From Nocardioides zeae (GTDB taxonomy: Bacteria; Actinomycetota; Actinomycetes; Propionibacteriales; Nocardioidaceae): a stretch of DNA of 64,000 nucleotides. Shown piece after piece: positions 7,523 through 15,174 of this stretch. Within the stretch, counting starts at the first letter, position 1; the number at the start of each line of letters is the position of its first letter. A program made the position numbers and the translations under genes. Below the pieces are notes generated by a model. It saw nothing but the letters and a program-made list of their open reading frames with translations. It was not told the origin of the DNA and made no database searches. The stretch spans positions 124,001 to 188,000 of the forward strand of contig NZ_JAAGXA010000008.1 of assembly GCF_010686755.1 (NCBI RefSeq), given 5' to 3'.

Positions 7523-8523
7523 CCACGACCGTCGACCTGCGGGGCGGCCTGGACGCCAGCGGTCGGCCCCGGCAGCCGCTCGTCGTGGTCGACCTGGCGC
7601 GGGTGGCGCCCGACGGGAACCTCGTCGCCGCGCTCGCACGGCACCGCGACGGCATCGTCGTCGGCGTCAGCGACGAGGCGCTGCCCGACGCGCCCGCCAC
7701 CCGTGCCCTCCTCGACGCGCTCGACGTGCTCCTCGCGCCGTCCGCGCCCGGCACCGCCCACGCGGGCGGACGCGCCGACCTCGCGACCCTGACCGCGGTG
7801 GTCGAGGCGGCTCCCGTCGCGGCCGTCACCCTCAAGCGGGTCCTCCGGGCCGGCGAGGGGATCGCTGCCGACGCCGCGCTCACCCTCGAGTCGCTGGCCT
7901 ACTCGACGCTGCTCGCCGGCGCCGAGTTCCAGCGTTGGCTCGCCGATCGCGACCGTCGGGGCGGCGACGACCGTCCCGAACGGGTCGAGGTGGCGCGGTC
8001 GGACGCGGGGCTCACGATCCGGCTCGCGCGTCCCTGGCGTCGCAACGCGGTGGACGCCGCGATGCGGGACGCGCTCCACGACGCCCTCGAGATCGCGCAC
8101 CTCGACCCGTCGGTGGAGGAGGTCGTGCTCCGCGGCGACGGCCCGGACTTCAGCGCCGGAGGCGACCTCGACGAGTTCGGGAGTGCCGGCGACGTCGCCG
8201 TGGCTGCCCTCGTCCGCACCTCCCACAGTGTCGCCCGCTCCGCGCACGAGCTCGGTCCGCGCCTGCGGTGCGAGGTCCACGGCGCGTGCGTCGGCGCCGG
8301 GGTCGAGATCCCCAGCTTCGCCTCCCACGTGACGGCGACCGCCGACGCCTGGTTCCAGCTGCCCGAGGTGCGGATGGGGCTCGTGCCCGGCGCGGGCGGC
8401 ACCGTGGGGATCCCGCGTCGGATCGGCCGGTGGCGAACCGCCTACATGGCGCTCACCGCCGGTCGGATCGACGCCGCAACGGCGCTCGCCTGGGGCCTCG
8501 TCGATGAGCGCACCGTCCCCTGA
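7519..8523 (+). CDS. Enoyl-CoA hydratase/isomerase (crotonase) with unusual N-terminal domain
   Basis: The crotonase core is in the second half (from about residue 155): RPWRRNAVDAAMRDAL, the oxyanion-hole segment DFSAGGDLDEFG, then GACVGAGVEIPSFA and the LPEVRMGLVPGAGGT loop. The first 150 residues end in LESLAYSTLLAGAEFQRWLA, which looks like the C-terminal helices of a crotonase placed ahead of the core, while the real C-terminus stops early. This order is odd but may be a stable actinobacterial subfamily. GTG 7519 overlaps the regulator stop as GTGA; GTG 7513 is an alternative. It probably hydrates or isomerises an unsaturated acyl-CoA from the pathway of this cluster. Confidence 0.82.
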   Translation: MTTTVDLRGGLDASGRPRQPLVVVDLARVAPDGNLVAALARHRDGIVVGVSDEALPDAPATRALLDALDVLLAPSAPGTAHAGGRADLATLTAVVEAAPVAAVTLKRVLRAGEGIAADAALTLESLAYSTLLAGAEFQRWLADRDRRGGDDRPERVEVARSDAGLTIRLARPWRRNAVDAAMRDALHDALEIAHLDPSVEEVVLRGDGPDFSAGGDLDEFGSAGDVAVAALVRTSHSVARSAHELGPRLRCEVHGACVGAGVEIPSFASHVTATADAWFQLPEVRMGLVPGAGGTVGIPRRIGRWRTAYMALTAGRIDAATALAWGLVDERTVP

Positions 8524-9754
8524 CCTCGCGGGCTGGGCCGCGAGCGGGGCGCTCCACCTGACCGGGCGTGCTGGGGGCCGGCCCGTCCTCGGCCCCGGCG
8601 ATCCCGCCGGCCGGGTCGCCGCGGACCTCGCGGCCGTCGCGTCGTACGGCGCCGCCCGAGCGCCCCAGGACGAGGACCCGACGGGGGATCTCCCGGGCGT
8701 CGGGCTGCTCGGCGAGCGCGCCGCGCTGCTCGGGCTCGCGCGCCGCGGCCCGGTGTCGTGCGGTGGCGCGTTCCGGACCGTCCCGACGGCGGACGGCTGG
8801 CTCGGCCTGTCCCTCGCCCGGGACGACGACGTCGCGCTCGTGCCCGCGCTCGTCGGGGAGGACGTCGCCGAGGGCGTCGACGCCGCGTGGCGCTCCGTCC
8901 GGCGCTGGACCCGCACGCTCCCCCGCGCCGAGGCCGCCGAGCGCGCCGAGCTCCTCGGACTCCCGCACGCCGCCTGGCCGCCGCTGCCCGCCGAGGACCG
9001 CGCGCCGGTCGAGACCCTCGCCGGTGGTCGTCGTCCACGCGTGACCGACCGCCCTCTCGTGGTGGACCTGAGCGCCCTCTGGGCCGGCCCGCTCTGCGCC
9101 CACCTGCTGGGCCTGACGGGCTGCACGATCGTCAAGGTCGAGGACCCGCGTCGACCCGACGGGGCCCGTCGTGCCCCGGGCGGCTTCTTCGACCTCCTGC
9201 ACGCCGGCCACGAGTCGGTGGGCATCCGCCTGGACGGGGACGGGCCGCGCCACCTGCTCGACCTCCTGCTCCGGGCCGACCTCGTCATCGAGTCGTCGCG
9301 CCCCCGAGCGCTCCGCCAGCACGGGATCGTGGCCGAGGAGCTGGTCGCCGCGGGCGTCTCCTGGCTCTCCATCACCGCACGGGGCCGGACGAGCAACGCC
9401 GTCGGGTTCGGCGACGACGTCGGCGTGGCCGGCGGGCTGGCAGTGGAGGACGACGGCGACCTCCTGCCCGTGGGGGACGCTGTCGCCGACCCCCTCACCG
9501 GGGTGCGGGCCGCGGCCGCGGCCGCGGCCCTGCTCGCCCACGACCGGGCCGCGCTCCTCGACGTCTCGATGCTGCACGTCGTGCGGGCGTGCGCCACGCC
9601 GGCGGTCCCGCCTCACCACGCGGTCGAGCGGGCGGGCGACGGCTGGGAGCTGGTCGCGGCGGGAGCGCGGCACGCCGTCGCTCCCCCGCGCGGCCGCAGG
9701 CCCCGCGGCACCGCCGCACCCCTGGGCCGGCACGACGACCGGTGGCTGCCGTGA
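8504..9754 (+). CDS. Family III CoA-transferase with reordered/duplicated domains
   Basis: The 416-residue protein carries family III features in unusual order. It opens with a segment like the middle of a CaiB protein (DLAGWAASGALHLTG), and only at about residue 180 does the normal N-terminal signature appear (LVVDLSALWAGPLCAHLLG, then CTIVKVEDP). A second middle-like stretch follows (GDDVGVAGGLAV to ALLDVSMLHVV). So it looks like a C-terminal half followed by an N-terminal half. It may be a half-and-half fused form with one active site or a known variant subfamily. It overlaps the crotonase gene by 20 bp and the amidohydrolase by GTGA. Substrate unknown. Confidence 0.75.
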   Translation: MSAPSPDLAGWAASGALHLTGRAGGRPVLGPGDPAGRVAADLAAVASYGAARAPQDEDPTGDLPGVGLLGERAALLGLARRGPVSCGGAFRTVPTADGWLGLSLARDDDVALVPALVGEDVAEGVDAAWRSVRRWTRTLPRAEAAERAELLGLPHAAWPPLPAEDRAPVETLAGGRRPRVTDRPLVVDLSALWAGPLCAHLLGLTGCTIVKVEDPRRPDGARRAPGGFFDLLHAGHESVGIRLDGDGPRHLLDLLLRADLVIESSRPRALRQHGIVAEELVAAGVSWLSITARGRTSNAVGFGDDVGVAGGLAVEDDGDLLPVGDAVADPLTGVRAAAAAAALLAHDRAALLDVSMLHVVRACATPAVPPHHAVERAGDGWELVAAGARHAVAPPRGRRPRGTAAPLGRHDDRWLP

Positions 9755-11139
9755 CCCTCGTGCTGCGGGACGTGGAGCTCGAGGGGACCCGTACGGCCGT
9801 GGAGGTGCACGACGGGACCGTCGTGCGGATCGGGGACGACGTCGTGCACCGCGCCGGCGCGCTCGAGATCGACGGGCACGGCGGGGCCTTGCTGCCCGGT
9901 CTCCACGACCACCACCTCCACCTGTTGTCCATGGCCGCTCGGACCGCCTCCGTCGACTGCACGACCACGACGCGCGAAGCAGACCTGGTGCGCGCGGTCC
10001 GCGCCGTACCGGGTCCGTGGGTGCGGGTGACCGGCTACGAGGAGTCGTTGGCCGGTCCTCTCGACCGCCACGTCCTCGACCGTTGGGCACCGGGGCGGGC
10101 CGTGCGGGTCCAGCACGGGAGCGGCGCCCTGTGGATGCTGAGCACGACGGCGCTCGCACAGGTGCAGCACGTCCTCGACGACTCCGCCGACGTCGAGCGG
10201 GACGCCGACGGCACGCCCACCGGGCGCCTGTGGCGGTACGACGCCAGGTTGGCTCCCGCGCTGCCGCCCGTGCCGCTCGACCTCGGGGCCCTGGGCGCGG
10301 ACCTCGCACGCCACGGTCTCACCGGGGCGACCGACGCGACACCCGACATCGACCCGTCCGGCGTGCGGCTCCTCGCGGACGCCGTCGACCGTGGCGACCT
10401 CCCCCTCCGCGTGCACCTCCTGGGACCGTCGTCGGCCGCCGCCGTGCCCGCCGGTCGAGGCATGACCGTGGGGGCGCGCAAGATCGTCGTCGAGGACCAC
10501 TCCCTGCCCGACGTGGGCCGCCTGACCGCGGTGATCGCGGGCGTCCACGCGACCGGGCGGTCCGTCGCGGTCCACACCGTGTCCGCCGAGTCGCTCGTCA
10601 TCACGGTGGAGGCGCTGCGCCGCGCCGGGAGCCGCCGGGGCGACCGGCTGGAGCACGCGGCCGTGGTGCTGCCCGGACTGGAGACGGACCTCCGCGCCCT
10701 CGGGGTCGTCGTCGTCACGCAGCCGGGCTTCGTCCACGCCCACGGCGACCGCTACCGGCGCGACGTCGCACCGACCGACCTGCCCTGGCTCTACCGCTAC
10801 GCGACCCTGCGGGACCACCACGTCGCCGTCGTGGCCTCGAGCGACGCGCCGTTCGGACCCGTGGACCCGTGGCAGGTCATGCGAGCGGCGTCCACCCGGC
10901 GCACCCGGGGCGGCACCGTGCTCGGTCCCGGCGAGGCGGTACCGACGGCCGAGGTGCTGGACTCCTACCTGCGGGACCCGGCGGACCTGTCCCGGCGACG
11001 GAGGGTGGCCGTCGGCGGTCCCGCGGACCTGTGCCTGCTCCGCGTGCCCCTGGCGACCGCGCTGGCCGAGCCGTCCGCCGAGCACGTCAGGCTGACCGTC
11101 ACGGCGGCGGGCAGCACGGAGCGCGTCGTCGGCAGCTGA
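9751..11139 (+). CDS. Amidohydrolase superfamily protein (YtcJ-like metal-dependent hydrolase)
   Basis: The 462-residue protein has an N-terminal beta-sandwich, then the metal-binding motif GLHDHHLHLLS near residue 50, a mid-barrel region KIVVEDHSLPD, histidines in VAVHTVSAES and DRLEHAAVVL, and the catalytic aspartate in VASSDAPFGPVDPW. This matches the amidohydrolase family 3 / YtcJ branch of TIM-barrel hydrolases, which cleave amide or related bonds, often in N-acyl or cyclic imide substrates. It is the third gene behind the regulator and translationally coupled (GTGA at 9751), so it may release the carboxylic acid that the CoA-transferases activate (inference). Confidence 0.8.
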   Translation: MTLVLRDVELEGTRTAVEVHDGTVVRIGDDVVHRAGALEIDGHGGALLPGLHDHHLHLLSMAARTASVDCTTTTREADLVRAVRAVPGPWVRVTGYEESLAGPLDRHVLDRWAPGRAVRVQHGSGALWMLSTTALAQVQHVLDDSADVERDADGTPTGRLWRYDARLAPALPPVPLDLGALGADLARHGLTGATDATPDIDPSGVRLLADAVDRGDLPLRVHLLGPSSAAAVPAGRGMTVGARKIVVEDHSLPDVGRLTAVIAGVHATGRSVAVHTVSAESLVITVEALRRAGSRRGDRLEHAAVVLPGLETDLRALGVVVVTQPGFVHAHGDRYRRDVAPTDLPWLYRYATLRDHHVAVVASSDAPFGPVDPWQVMRAASTRRTRGGTVLGPGEAVPTAEVLDSYLRDPADLSRRRRVAVGGPADLCLLRVPLATALAEPSAEHVRLTVTAAGSTERVVGS

Positions 11140-11154
11140 TCAGGCAGGCGGGGG

Positions 11155-12186
11155 TCACCCTCGGGACAGGTCGACGACGAACCGCCCGACGACCGATCCG
11201 TCGTGCAGCGCGGCGTAGGCCTCCGCCACCTCGGCGAGGGAGATGCGGGTGGTCTCGGGCACGACGTGGCCCTCCCGGGCGAGCTCCATCAACCGCTGCA
11301 GCTCGGCCCGCGACCCCCAGAAGGGCAGCGAGACCCGGAAGCCCTGCGCGAGCGCACGCCCCTTCGCGACCTCGAGGTCACCACCGGCGCTGCCCACGAT
11401 GCTCAGCTCGCCACCGGCGGTCACCAGCGAGGCCCCGAGCGCGACCGTGGCCGGGCTCCCGACGAAGTCCAGCACGAGGTCGGCCTCGCCGACCTCCGCG
11501 GCGAGCCGGTCCGGCGGCACCGCCGCCCCGGCGCCGCAACGCACGGCCAGGTCGAGCGCTGCCGACCGCGTGTCCGACGCGACGACCCGGGCGGGCGTGA
11601 GGTGACGGAGCAGCTGGATCGCGAGGTGCCCCAGGCCGCCGACGCCGATCACGACCGCGGTGGAGTCGGAGCCGTCGAGCGGCACGCGGGCGCCGCCGAT
11701 CGCGTGGAGCGAGGTGAGGCCGCCGTCCGTGAGCGGGGCGGCCACGCAGGGGTCCACCCCGGTGGCGTCCACGAGGTGGCGGACGTCCGGCACGAGCATG
11801 AAGTCGGCCAGACCGCCGTCCCGACCGAGCCCGCCTCCCACCGCCCCGCCACGCCGCAGGCAGTAGTTCTCGAGCCCCTGGCGGCAACGCCGGCACGCGC
11901 CGCAGCCCCAGATGCCGTGCACCACGACGGCGCGGCCGACCATCCCGGGGTCGACACCGGCACCCACCGCGTGGACGGTGCCGGCGACCTCGTGACCGAG
12001 GGTGAACGGCAGCTCGTAGGGCAGGACCCCGGGGGCCGCACCGGTCACGTGCAGGTCGGAGTGGCACAGCCCCACCGCCGTGACGGCGAGCAGCACCTCC
12101 CCGGGTCCGGGCTCGGGCACGGGCAGCTCGACGAGCTCGGGCGCGGAGGACCACGCCGCGCAGCGCCACGCGCGCATCGTGGTCAC
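11155..12186 (-). CDS. Zinc-dependent alcohol dehydrogenase (MDR family)
   Basis: The 343-residue protein shows the medium-chain dehydrogenase order: a catalytic zinc site (GLCHSDLHVTG, then LGHEVAGTV), a structural zinc lobe with four cysteines (CGACRRCRQGLENYC), and a Rossmann fold with GVGGLGHLAIQLL. It oxidises an alcohol to an aldehyde or ketone with NAD(P)+. The GTG at 12184-12186 overlaps the MaoC stop codon as GTGA, so it is third in a HAD - MaoC - ADH minus-strand operon. It converges with the amidohydrolase gene. Confidence 0.9.
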   Translation of the reverse strand: MTTMRAWRCAAWSSAPELVELPVPEPGPGEVLLAVTAVGLCHSDLHVTGAAPGVLPYELPFTLGHEVAGTVHAVGAGVDPGMVGRAVVVHGIWGCGACRRCRQGLENYCLRRGGAVGGGLGRDGGLADFMLVPDVRHLVDATGVDPCVAAPLTDGGLTSLHAIGGARVPLDGSDSTAVVIGVGGLGHLAIQLLRHLTPARVVASDTRSAALDLAVRCGAGAAVPPDRLAAEVGEADLVLDFVGSPATVALGASLVTAGGELSIVGSAGGDLEVAKGRALAQGFRVSLPFWGSRAELQRLMELAREGHVVPETTRISLAEVAEAYAALHDGSVVGRFVVDLSRG

Positions 12187-12653
12187 GGCACGACCACCGC
12201 GAGCATGTCCACCACGCAAGCCGGCTTGTCGCCGCCCTCGCGCTCGATCGTCACGCGGGTCGCCACCTGGAAGCCGAGGCTGATCGGGGTCACCCCCCGC
12301 AGCTCGACGCCCGCACGGATGCGGGAGCCGGCGGGCACCGGCGCGGGGAAGCGCACCTTGTCGGAGCCGTAGTTGACGCCCATGCTCACGCCCTCGACGC
12401 GGTACACCTCGTCGGTGAGCACCGGCAGCAGGCTCAGGGTCAGGAAGCCGTGCGCGACCGTCGCCCCGAAGGGCCCTGCGGCGGCCCGCGACGGGTCGGT
12501 GTGGATCCACTGGTGGTCCCCGGTCGCGTCGGCGAAGGCGTCGATGCGTTCCTGGGTGACCTCCATCCACCCGGAGTGGCCGAGGTGCTCACCCACGGCC
12601 TGCTGGAGCTCGTCGACCCCGTGGAAGATCCTCGTGCGTGCCTGGTCAGTCAT
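12183..12653 (-). CDS. MaoC-like (R)-specific enoyl-CoA hydratase
   Basis: The 156-residue hot-dog-fold protein contains the hydratase-2 motif with catalytic Asp and His (FADATGDHQWIHTDP at about residues 40-54) and the downstream GFLTLSLLP segment. Such single-domain MaoC proteins add water across trans-2-enoyl-CoA. In Ltp2/DUF35 systems a MaoC hydratase makes the beta-hydroxyacyl-CoA that the aldolase cleaves, which fits the thiolase-like and DUF35 genes at 508-2104. It begins 8 bp inside the upstream HAD gene. Confidence 0.88.
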   Translation of the reverse strand: MTDQARTRIFHGVDELQQAVGEHLGHSGWMEVTQERIDAFADATGDHQWIHTDPSRAAAGPFGATVAHGFLTLSLLPVLTDEVYRVEGVSMGVNYGSDKVRFPAPVPAGSRIRAGVELRGVTPISLGFQVATRVTIEREGGDKPACVVDMLAVVVP

Positions 12654-13323
12654 GGGGGCTCCTGTCGTCGGTGACATGGGGCGCGACCGCGAGGAGCGCA
12701 TCGAGCGCTCGCCGGGTCGAGCCGGGATCCTGGTGGAGCAGGGTCTGCAGCCCTGCACGTCGGGCGCCGACGAGGTTGGGCTCCGCGTCGTCGACGAACA
12801 GCACCCGCGCGGCCGGCACGCCGAGGCGGGCGACGGCGAGGTCGAAGATGGCCACGTCGGGCTTGCGCAGACCGACGTCCGCGGAGATCACGACGGGGTC
12901 CAGCACGGCCTCGAGCTGGGCGCGGGGGTAGTCGTTCCCCCAGCTGTTGGACACGAGGCCGGTGCGCACCCCCCGTGCACGGAGGTCGTCGACGAGCGCG
13001 AACATCGTCGGCTCCTGCCGCATCTCGGCGAAGAGACGGTCGAGGAGGCCGGCGGCCGGTACGGCGCGGCCATCCGCCGTGCGGAGCTCTGCGGCGAACG
13101 TCTCCTCGAACACCTCGAGCGCGAGCTCTCCCGTCTCCAGCCGGTGGATCGGCGTACCGGCGGGCGCGTCGCGCGCCAACCAGGCGCGGAGGGTGCGGGT
13201 GAAGGAGGCGGGCTCGATGCCCTCGCGCGTGGTCCACGCGCCGATCGAGTCGCGGACCGGGGTGGTGAGCACGCCGCCGTAGTCGAACAGCACGGCGTCG
13301 ATCGCGCCTCTCCCCAGCACCAC
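12646..13323 (-). CDS. HAD-superfamily hydrolase
   Basis: The 225-residue protein has HAD motif I with the nucleophile (LFDYGGVLT, residues about 12-20), motif II as LVSNSWG, motif III lysine in GLRKPDVAIF and motif IV as VLFVDDAEPNL. It resembles the haloacid dehalogenase/epoxide-hydrolase-N-like phosphatase group; the substrate cannot be told. GTG at 13323 begins the frame, and candidate operator site 5 lies only 14 bp upstream, so the transcript would have a very short leader or the true start is a little downstream. Confidence 0.82.
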   Translation of the reverse strand: MVLGRGAIDAVLFDYGGVLTTPVRDSIGAWTTREGIEPASFTRTLRAWLARDAPAGTPIHRLETGELALEVFEETFAAELRTADGRAVPAAGLLDRLFAEMRQEPTMFALVDDLRARGVRTGLVSNSWGNDYPRAQLEAVLDPVVISADVGLRKPDVAIFDLAVARLGVPAARVLFVDDAEPNLVGARRAGLQTLLHQDPGSTRRALDALLAVAPHVTDDRSPHD

Positions 13324-13336
13324 GCCGACCGTCCTA

Positions 13337-13350
13337 TTCCTTCCGATGAA
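13337..13350. promoter_or_regulatory. Candidate operator site 5 (minus-strand reading)
   Basis: On the minus strand this reads TTCATCGGAAGGAA, 10 of 14 matches to TTCCTCATGAGGAA and closely similar to site 4. It lies just upstream of the HAD-MaoC-ADH operon in a locally AT-rich patch. Confidence 0.38.
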
Positions 13351-13377
13351 TTAGCTCGCAGGGGCACTGCACCTCAT

Positions 13378-13640
13378 TCAGTGCAGATCCGTCAAGCCCG
13401 GGGCGACGGCCGCCGTGGCCCAGGTGGCCGGCGCGGCGAGCATCGTGGCGACGCAGGCCGCGTAGTCCTCGCCCATCCAGCCGCCCGAGTTCGAGGCCAA
13501 GCCGAGGCGTGGCCCCGGGACCTGACGGCCCCGGCGGTCCCGCTGAGCTGGCGGACCAGCTCGACCACCTGCGCGACGCCGGGGGCGCCCAGCGCATTCC
13601 CTCGGCTCACCAGCCCGCCGGCGCGAGGCCGACGCCCTCG
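13378..13640 (-). pseudogene. Decayed C-terminus of a thiolase-like gene
   Basis: Minus-strand translation gives GGLVSRGNALGAPGVAQVVE in one frame and, after a frameshift near 13510, LGLASNSGGWMGEDYAACVA in another, ending at a stop at 13378. Both stretches match the C-terminal end of SCP-x/acetyl-CoA acetyltransferase-like thiolases, and no N-terminal two-thirds is present. The upstream boundary is uncertain. The fragment has lost its reading frame and most of its length, so it is a remnant of a second thiolase gene of this cluster. The rest of the 13324-13802 gap holds operator site 5, a GCACTG/CAGTGC inverted repeat at 13364-13384 and the terminator at 13759. Confidence 0.7.
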
Positions 13641-13758
13641 ACCATCCCCCCTGAGCCGGATGCTGCTGGAGCGGTACGTCGCGCCCGTCGAGACCGAGAG
13701 CGCCATGGCCGCGACCCTCCTGACCAGCGTCGGGACGCGCACGCCCCCTGGAACGACG

Positions 13759-13794
13759 CAGCCCCCGACCTGCATCTCTGCAGGTCGGGGGCTG
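13759..13794 (-). terminator. Strong hairpin, probable terminator of tRNA-Thr
   Basis: A perfect 16-bp stem (13759-13774 with 13779-13794) and a 4-base loop lie 8 bp beyond the 3' end of the minus-strand tRNA. There is no long T tract, which is usual in high-GC actinobacteria. Confidence 0.8.
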
Positions 13795-13802
13795 TGTGTC
13801 GG

Positions 13803-13875
13803 AGCCGCCTGTCAGAATCGAACTGACGACCTAATCATTACGAGTGATTCGCTCTACCGACTGAGCTAAGGCGGC
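13803..13875 (-). tRNA. tRNA-Thr (anticodon CGT)
   Basis: The 73-base cloverleaf begins GCCGCCT and ends AGGCGGC plus discriminator T, giving a full 7-bp acceptor stem. The D arm (GCTC...GAGC), anticodon stem AATCA/TGATT with loop CTCGTAA, and the TTCGATTC T loop are all present. Anticodon CGT reads the threonine codon ACG. CCA is not encoded. Confidence 0.96.
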
Positions 13876-13958
13876 GCGCTGCCCGCCGGAACGGACAGCG
13901 AGGAGAGCATAGCGACCGGGGCACACCCGCGCGAATCGGGCCCTCCCGATCGGTGCGC

Positions 13959-14135
13959 TCAGGCGGCGAGCGTCAGCGCAGCGGCGCGAGCGCCCTCGCT
14001 GGCGTGCTCCTGCGTGGCGCCGCACCAGCAGGTGAAGGTCGCGACCCACCCGCCCTCGACGGCGCGCACCGCGCTGAACTGGGTGTCGAAGATGAGCTGG
14101 CGCTTCTCGCAGCTGCTGCAGCGGTGGACGAACAC
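13959..14135 (-). CDS. Small Cys-rich (zinc-ribbon-like) protein
   Basis: The predicted 58-residue protein has a CSSC pair near its start and a CWC motif in the second half, the pattern of a small zinc ribbon. It looks like a short protein common in actinobacteria; no function is known to me. GTG 14135 is chosen because GAGGAGG lies five bases before it; an ATG at 14174 in the same frame would give 71 residues but with a poor ribosome site. It lies alone between the tRNA and the divergent LysR gene. Confidence 0.65.
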   Translation of the reverse strand: MFVHRCSSCEKRQLIFDTQFSAVRAVEGGWVATFTCWCGATQEHASEGARAAALTLAA

Positions 14136-14247
14136 GGTGGCCTCCTCAGGAGTCAGATCGGGGACGAGCCCCATCCTCTCGACATCGAGACTCCAGGGGT
14201 AGCCTCACTTTCCAGCGCGATCCCTAGGTCATTCCTATGATGCGACC

Positions 14248-15174
14248 GTGCTCTCCCTCCACCAGCTGCGGTGCTTCCTCGCGACGTACGAGCACGGCTC
14301 GCTGACCGCCGCGGCGACCGAGCTCGGCTACGCCCAGCCGAGCGTCTCCGAGCAGATCCGAGCACTCGAGAAGTCGCTCGGGGTGCAGCTCTTCCGCCGC
14401 GTCGGCCGTGGCGTCGTGCCCACCACGGTCGCCGACGAGCTGCGCCCCCACGCCGAGCGCACGCTGGCCGCCGCCGAGGAGGCGCGCCGTGCCGTCACGA
14501 GCGCGAAGGCCCTCCAGACGGGCACCATCCGGTTCGGGATGTTCGGCGCGGCACGCCTGTACGCCGGGGCCGGGCTGGTCGCGGACGTGCTGGCCCGCTA
14601 CCCCGGTGTCCGGGTCGAGCTCATCGGCCAGAACTCCAACGAGGTGCAGGAGGACCTGCGCCGGGGGCGGCTCGAGGCCGCCATGATCGCGGTGCCGGCC
14701 GCCACCAGCGAGGGCATGACGGTCACGCCCGTGGCCAAGGACGAGCTCGTCTACATCAGTGCCGACCCGGAGCGCCTGGCGTCGCCCGTGACGCCGCAGC
14801 GCTTCGCGCAGGCACAGCTGGTGATGCCGGAGACGACGTGGCGGGCGGTCGACTCGACCCGCATCGTGCTGCGCCAGATGCTGCACGAGACGGGCCGCAA
14901 CCCGACGACGCGCATCGAGGTGGAGGACATCGAGACGGCCGTCGAGCTCGTCGGGATGGGGCTCGCCGACAGCGTCATCCCCAAGGGCGCCGCGCTCCAG
15001 CTGCTGCCCCGGCTGGCGCCGTCCGCGGGCTACGTCTCGCTGCGGCCGCGGCAGTACGACACCCTCGCCGTCGTGCACCGCTCCGGAGCGACCCTGTCCC
15101 CCGCCGCCCGGCTCATGATCGAGCTGGCCACGCGGCGGATCCAGCAGATCGCCGAGCCCTACTCGCCCCGCTAG
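14248..15174 (+). CDS. LysR-family transcriptional regulator
   Basis: The 308-residue protein has the LysR winged helix at residues 1-60 (LHQLRCFLATYEHGSLTAAA, then AQPSVSEQIRALEKSLGVQL) followed by a periplasmic-binding-like co-inducer domain from about residue 90 (GTIRFGMFGAARLY, VELVGMGLADSVIP). It is divergent from the small Cys-rich gene; the 72-bp gap (14176-14247) contains the palindrome-like CCTAGGTCATTCCTATGA region, a possible autoregulatory site. Its 3' end overlaps the convergent hydrolase stop (TAG on both strands at 15171-15174). Target genes are unknown. Confidence 0.9.
   Translation: MLSLHQLRCFLATYEHGSLTAAATELGYAQPSVSEQIRALEKSLGVQLFRRVGRGVVPTTVADELRPHAERTLAAAEEARRAVTSAKALQTGTIRFGMFGAARLYAGAGLVADVLARYPGVRVELIGQNSNEVQEDLRRGRLEAAMIAVPAATSEGMTVTPVAKDELVYISADPERLASPVTPQRFAQAQLVMPETTWRAVDSTRIVLRQMLHETGRNPTTRIEVEDIETAVELVGMGLADSVIPKGAALQLLPRLAPSAGYVSLRPRQYDTLAVVHRSGATLSPAARLMIELATRRIQQIAEPYSPR

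Noticed and set aside
13509..13826. Plus-strand frame in the thiolase remnant and tRNA region
   Set aside because: It reads through the terminator and tRNA and has no recognisable domain; the minus-strand thiolase motifs explain the region better.
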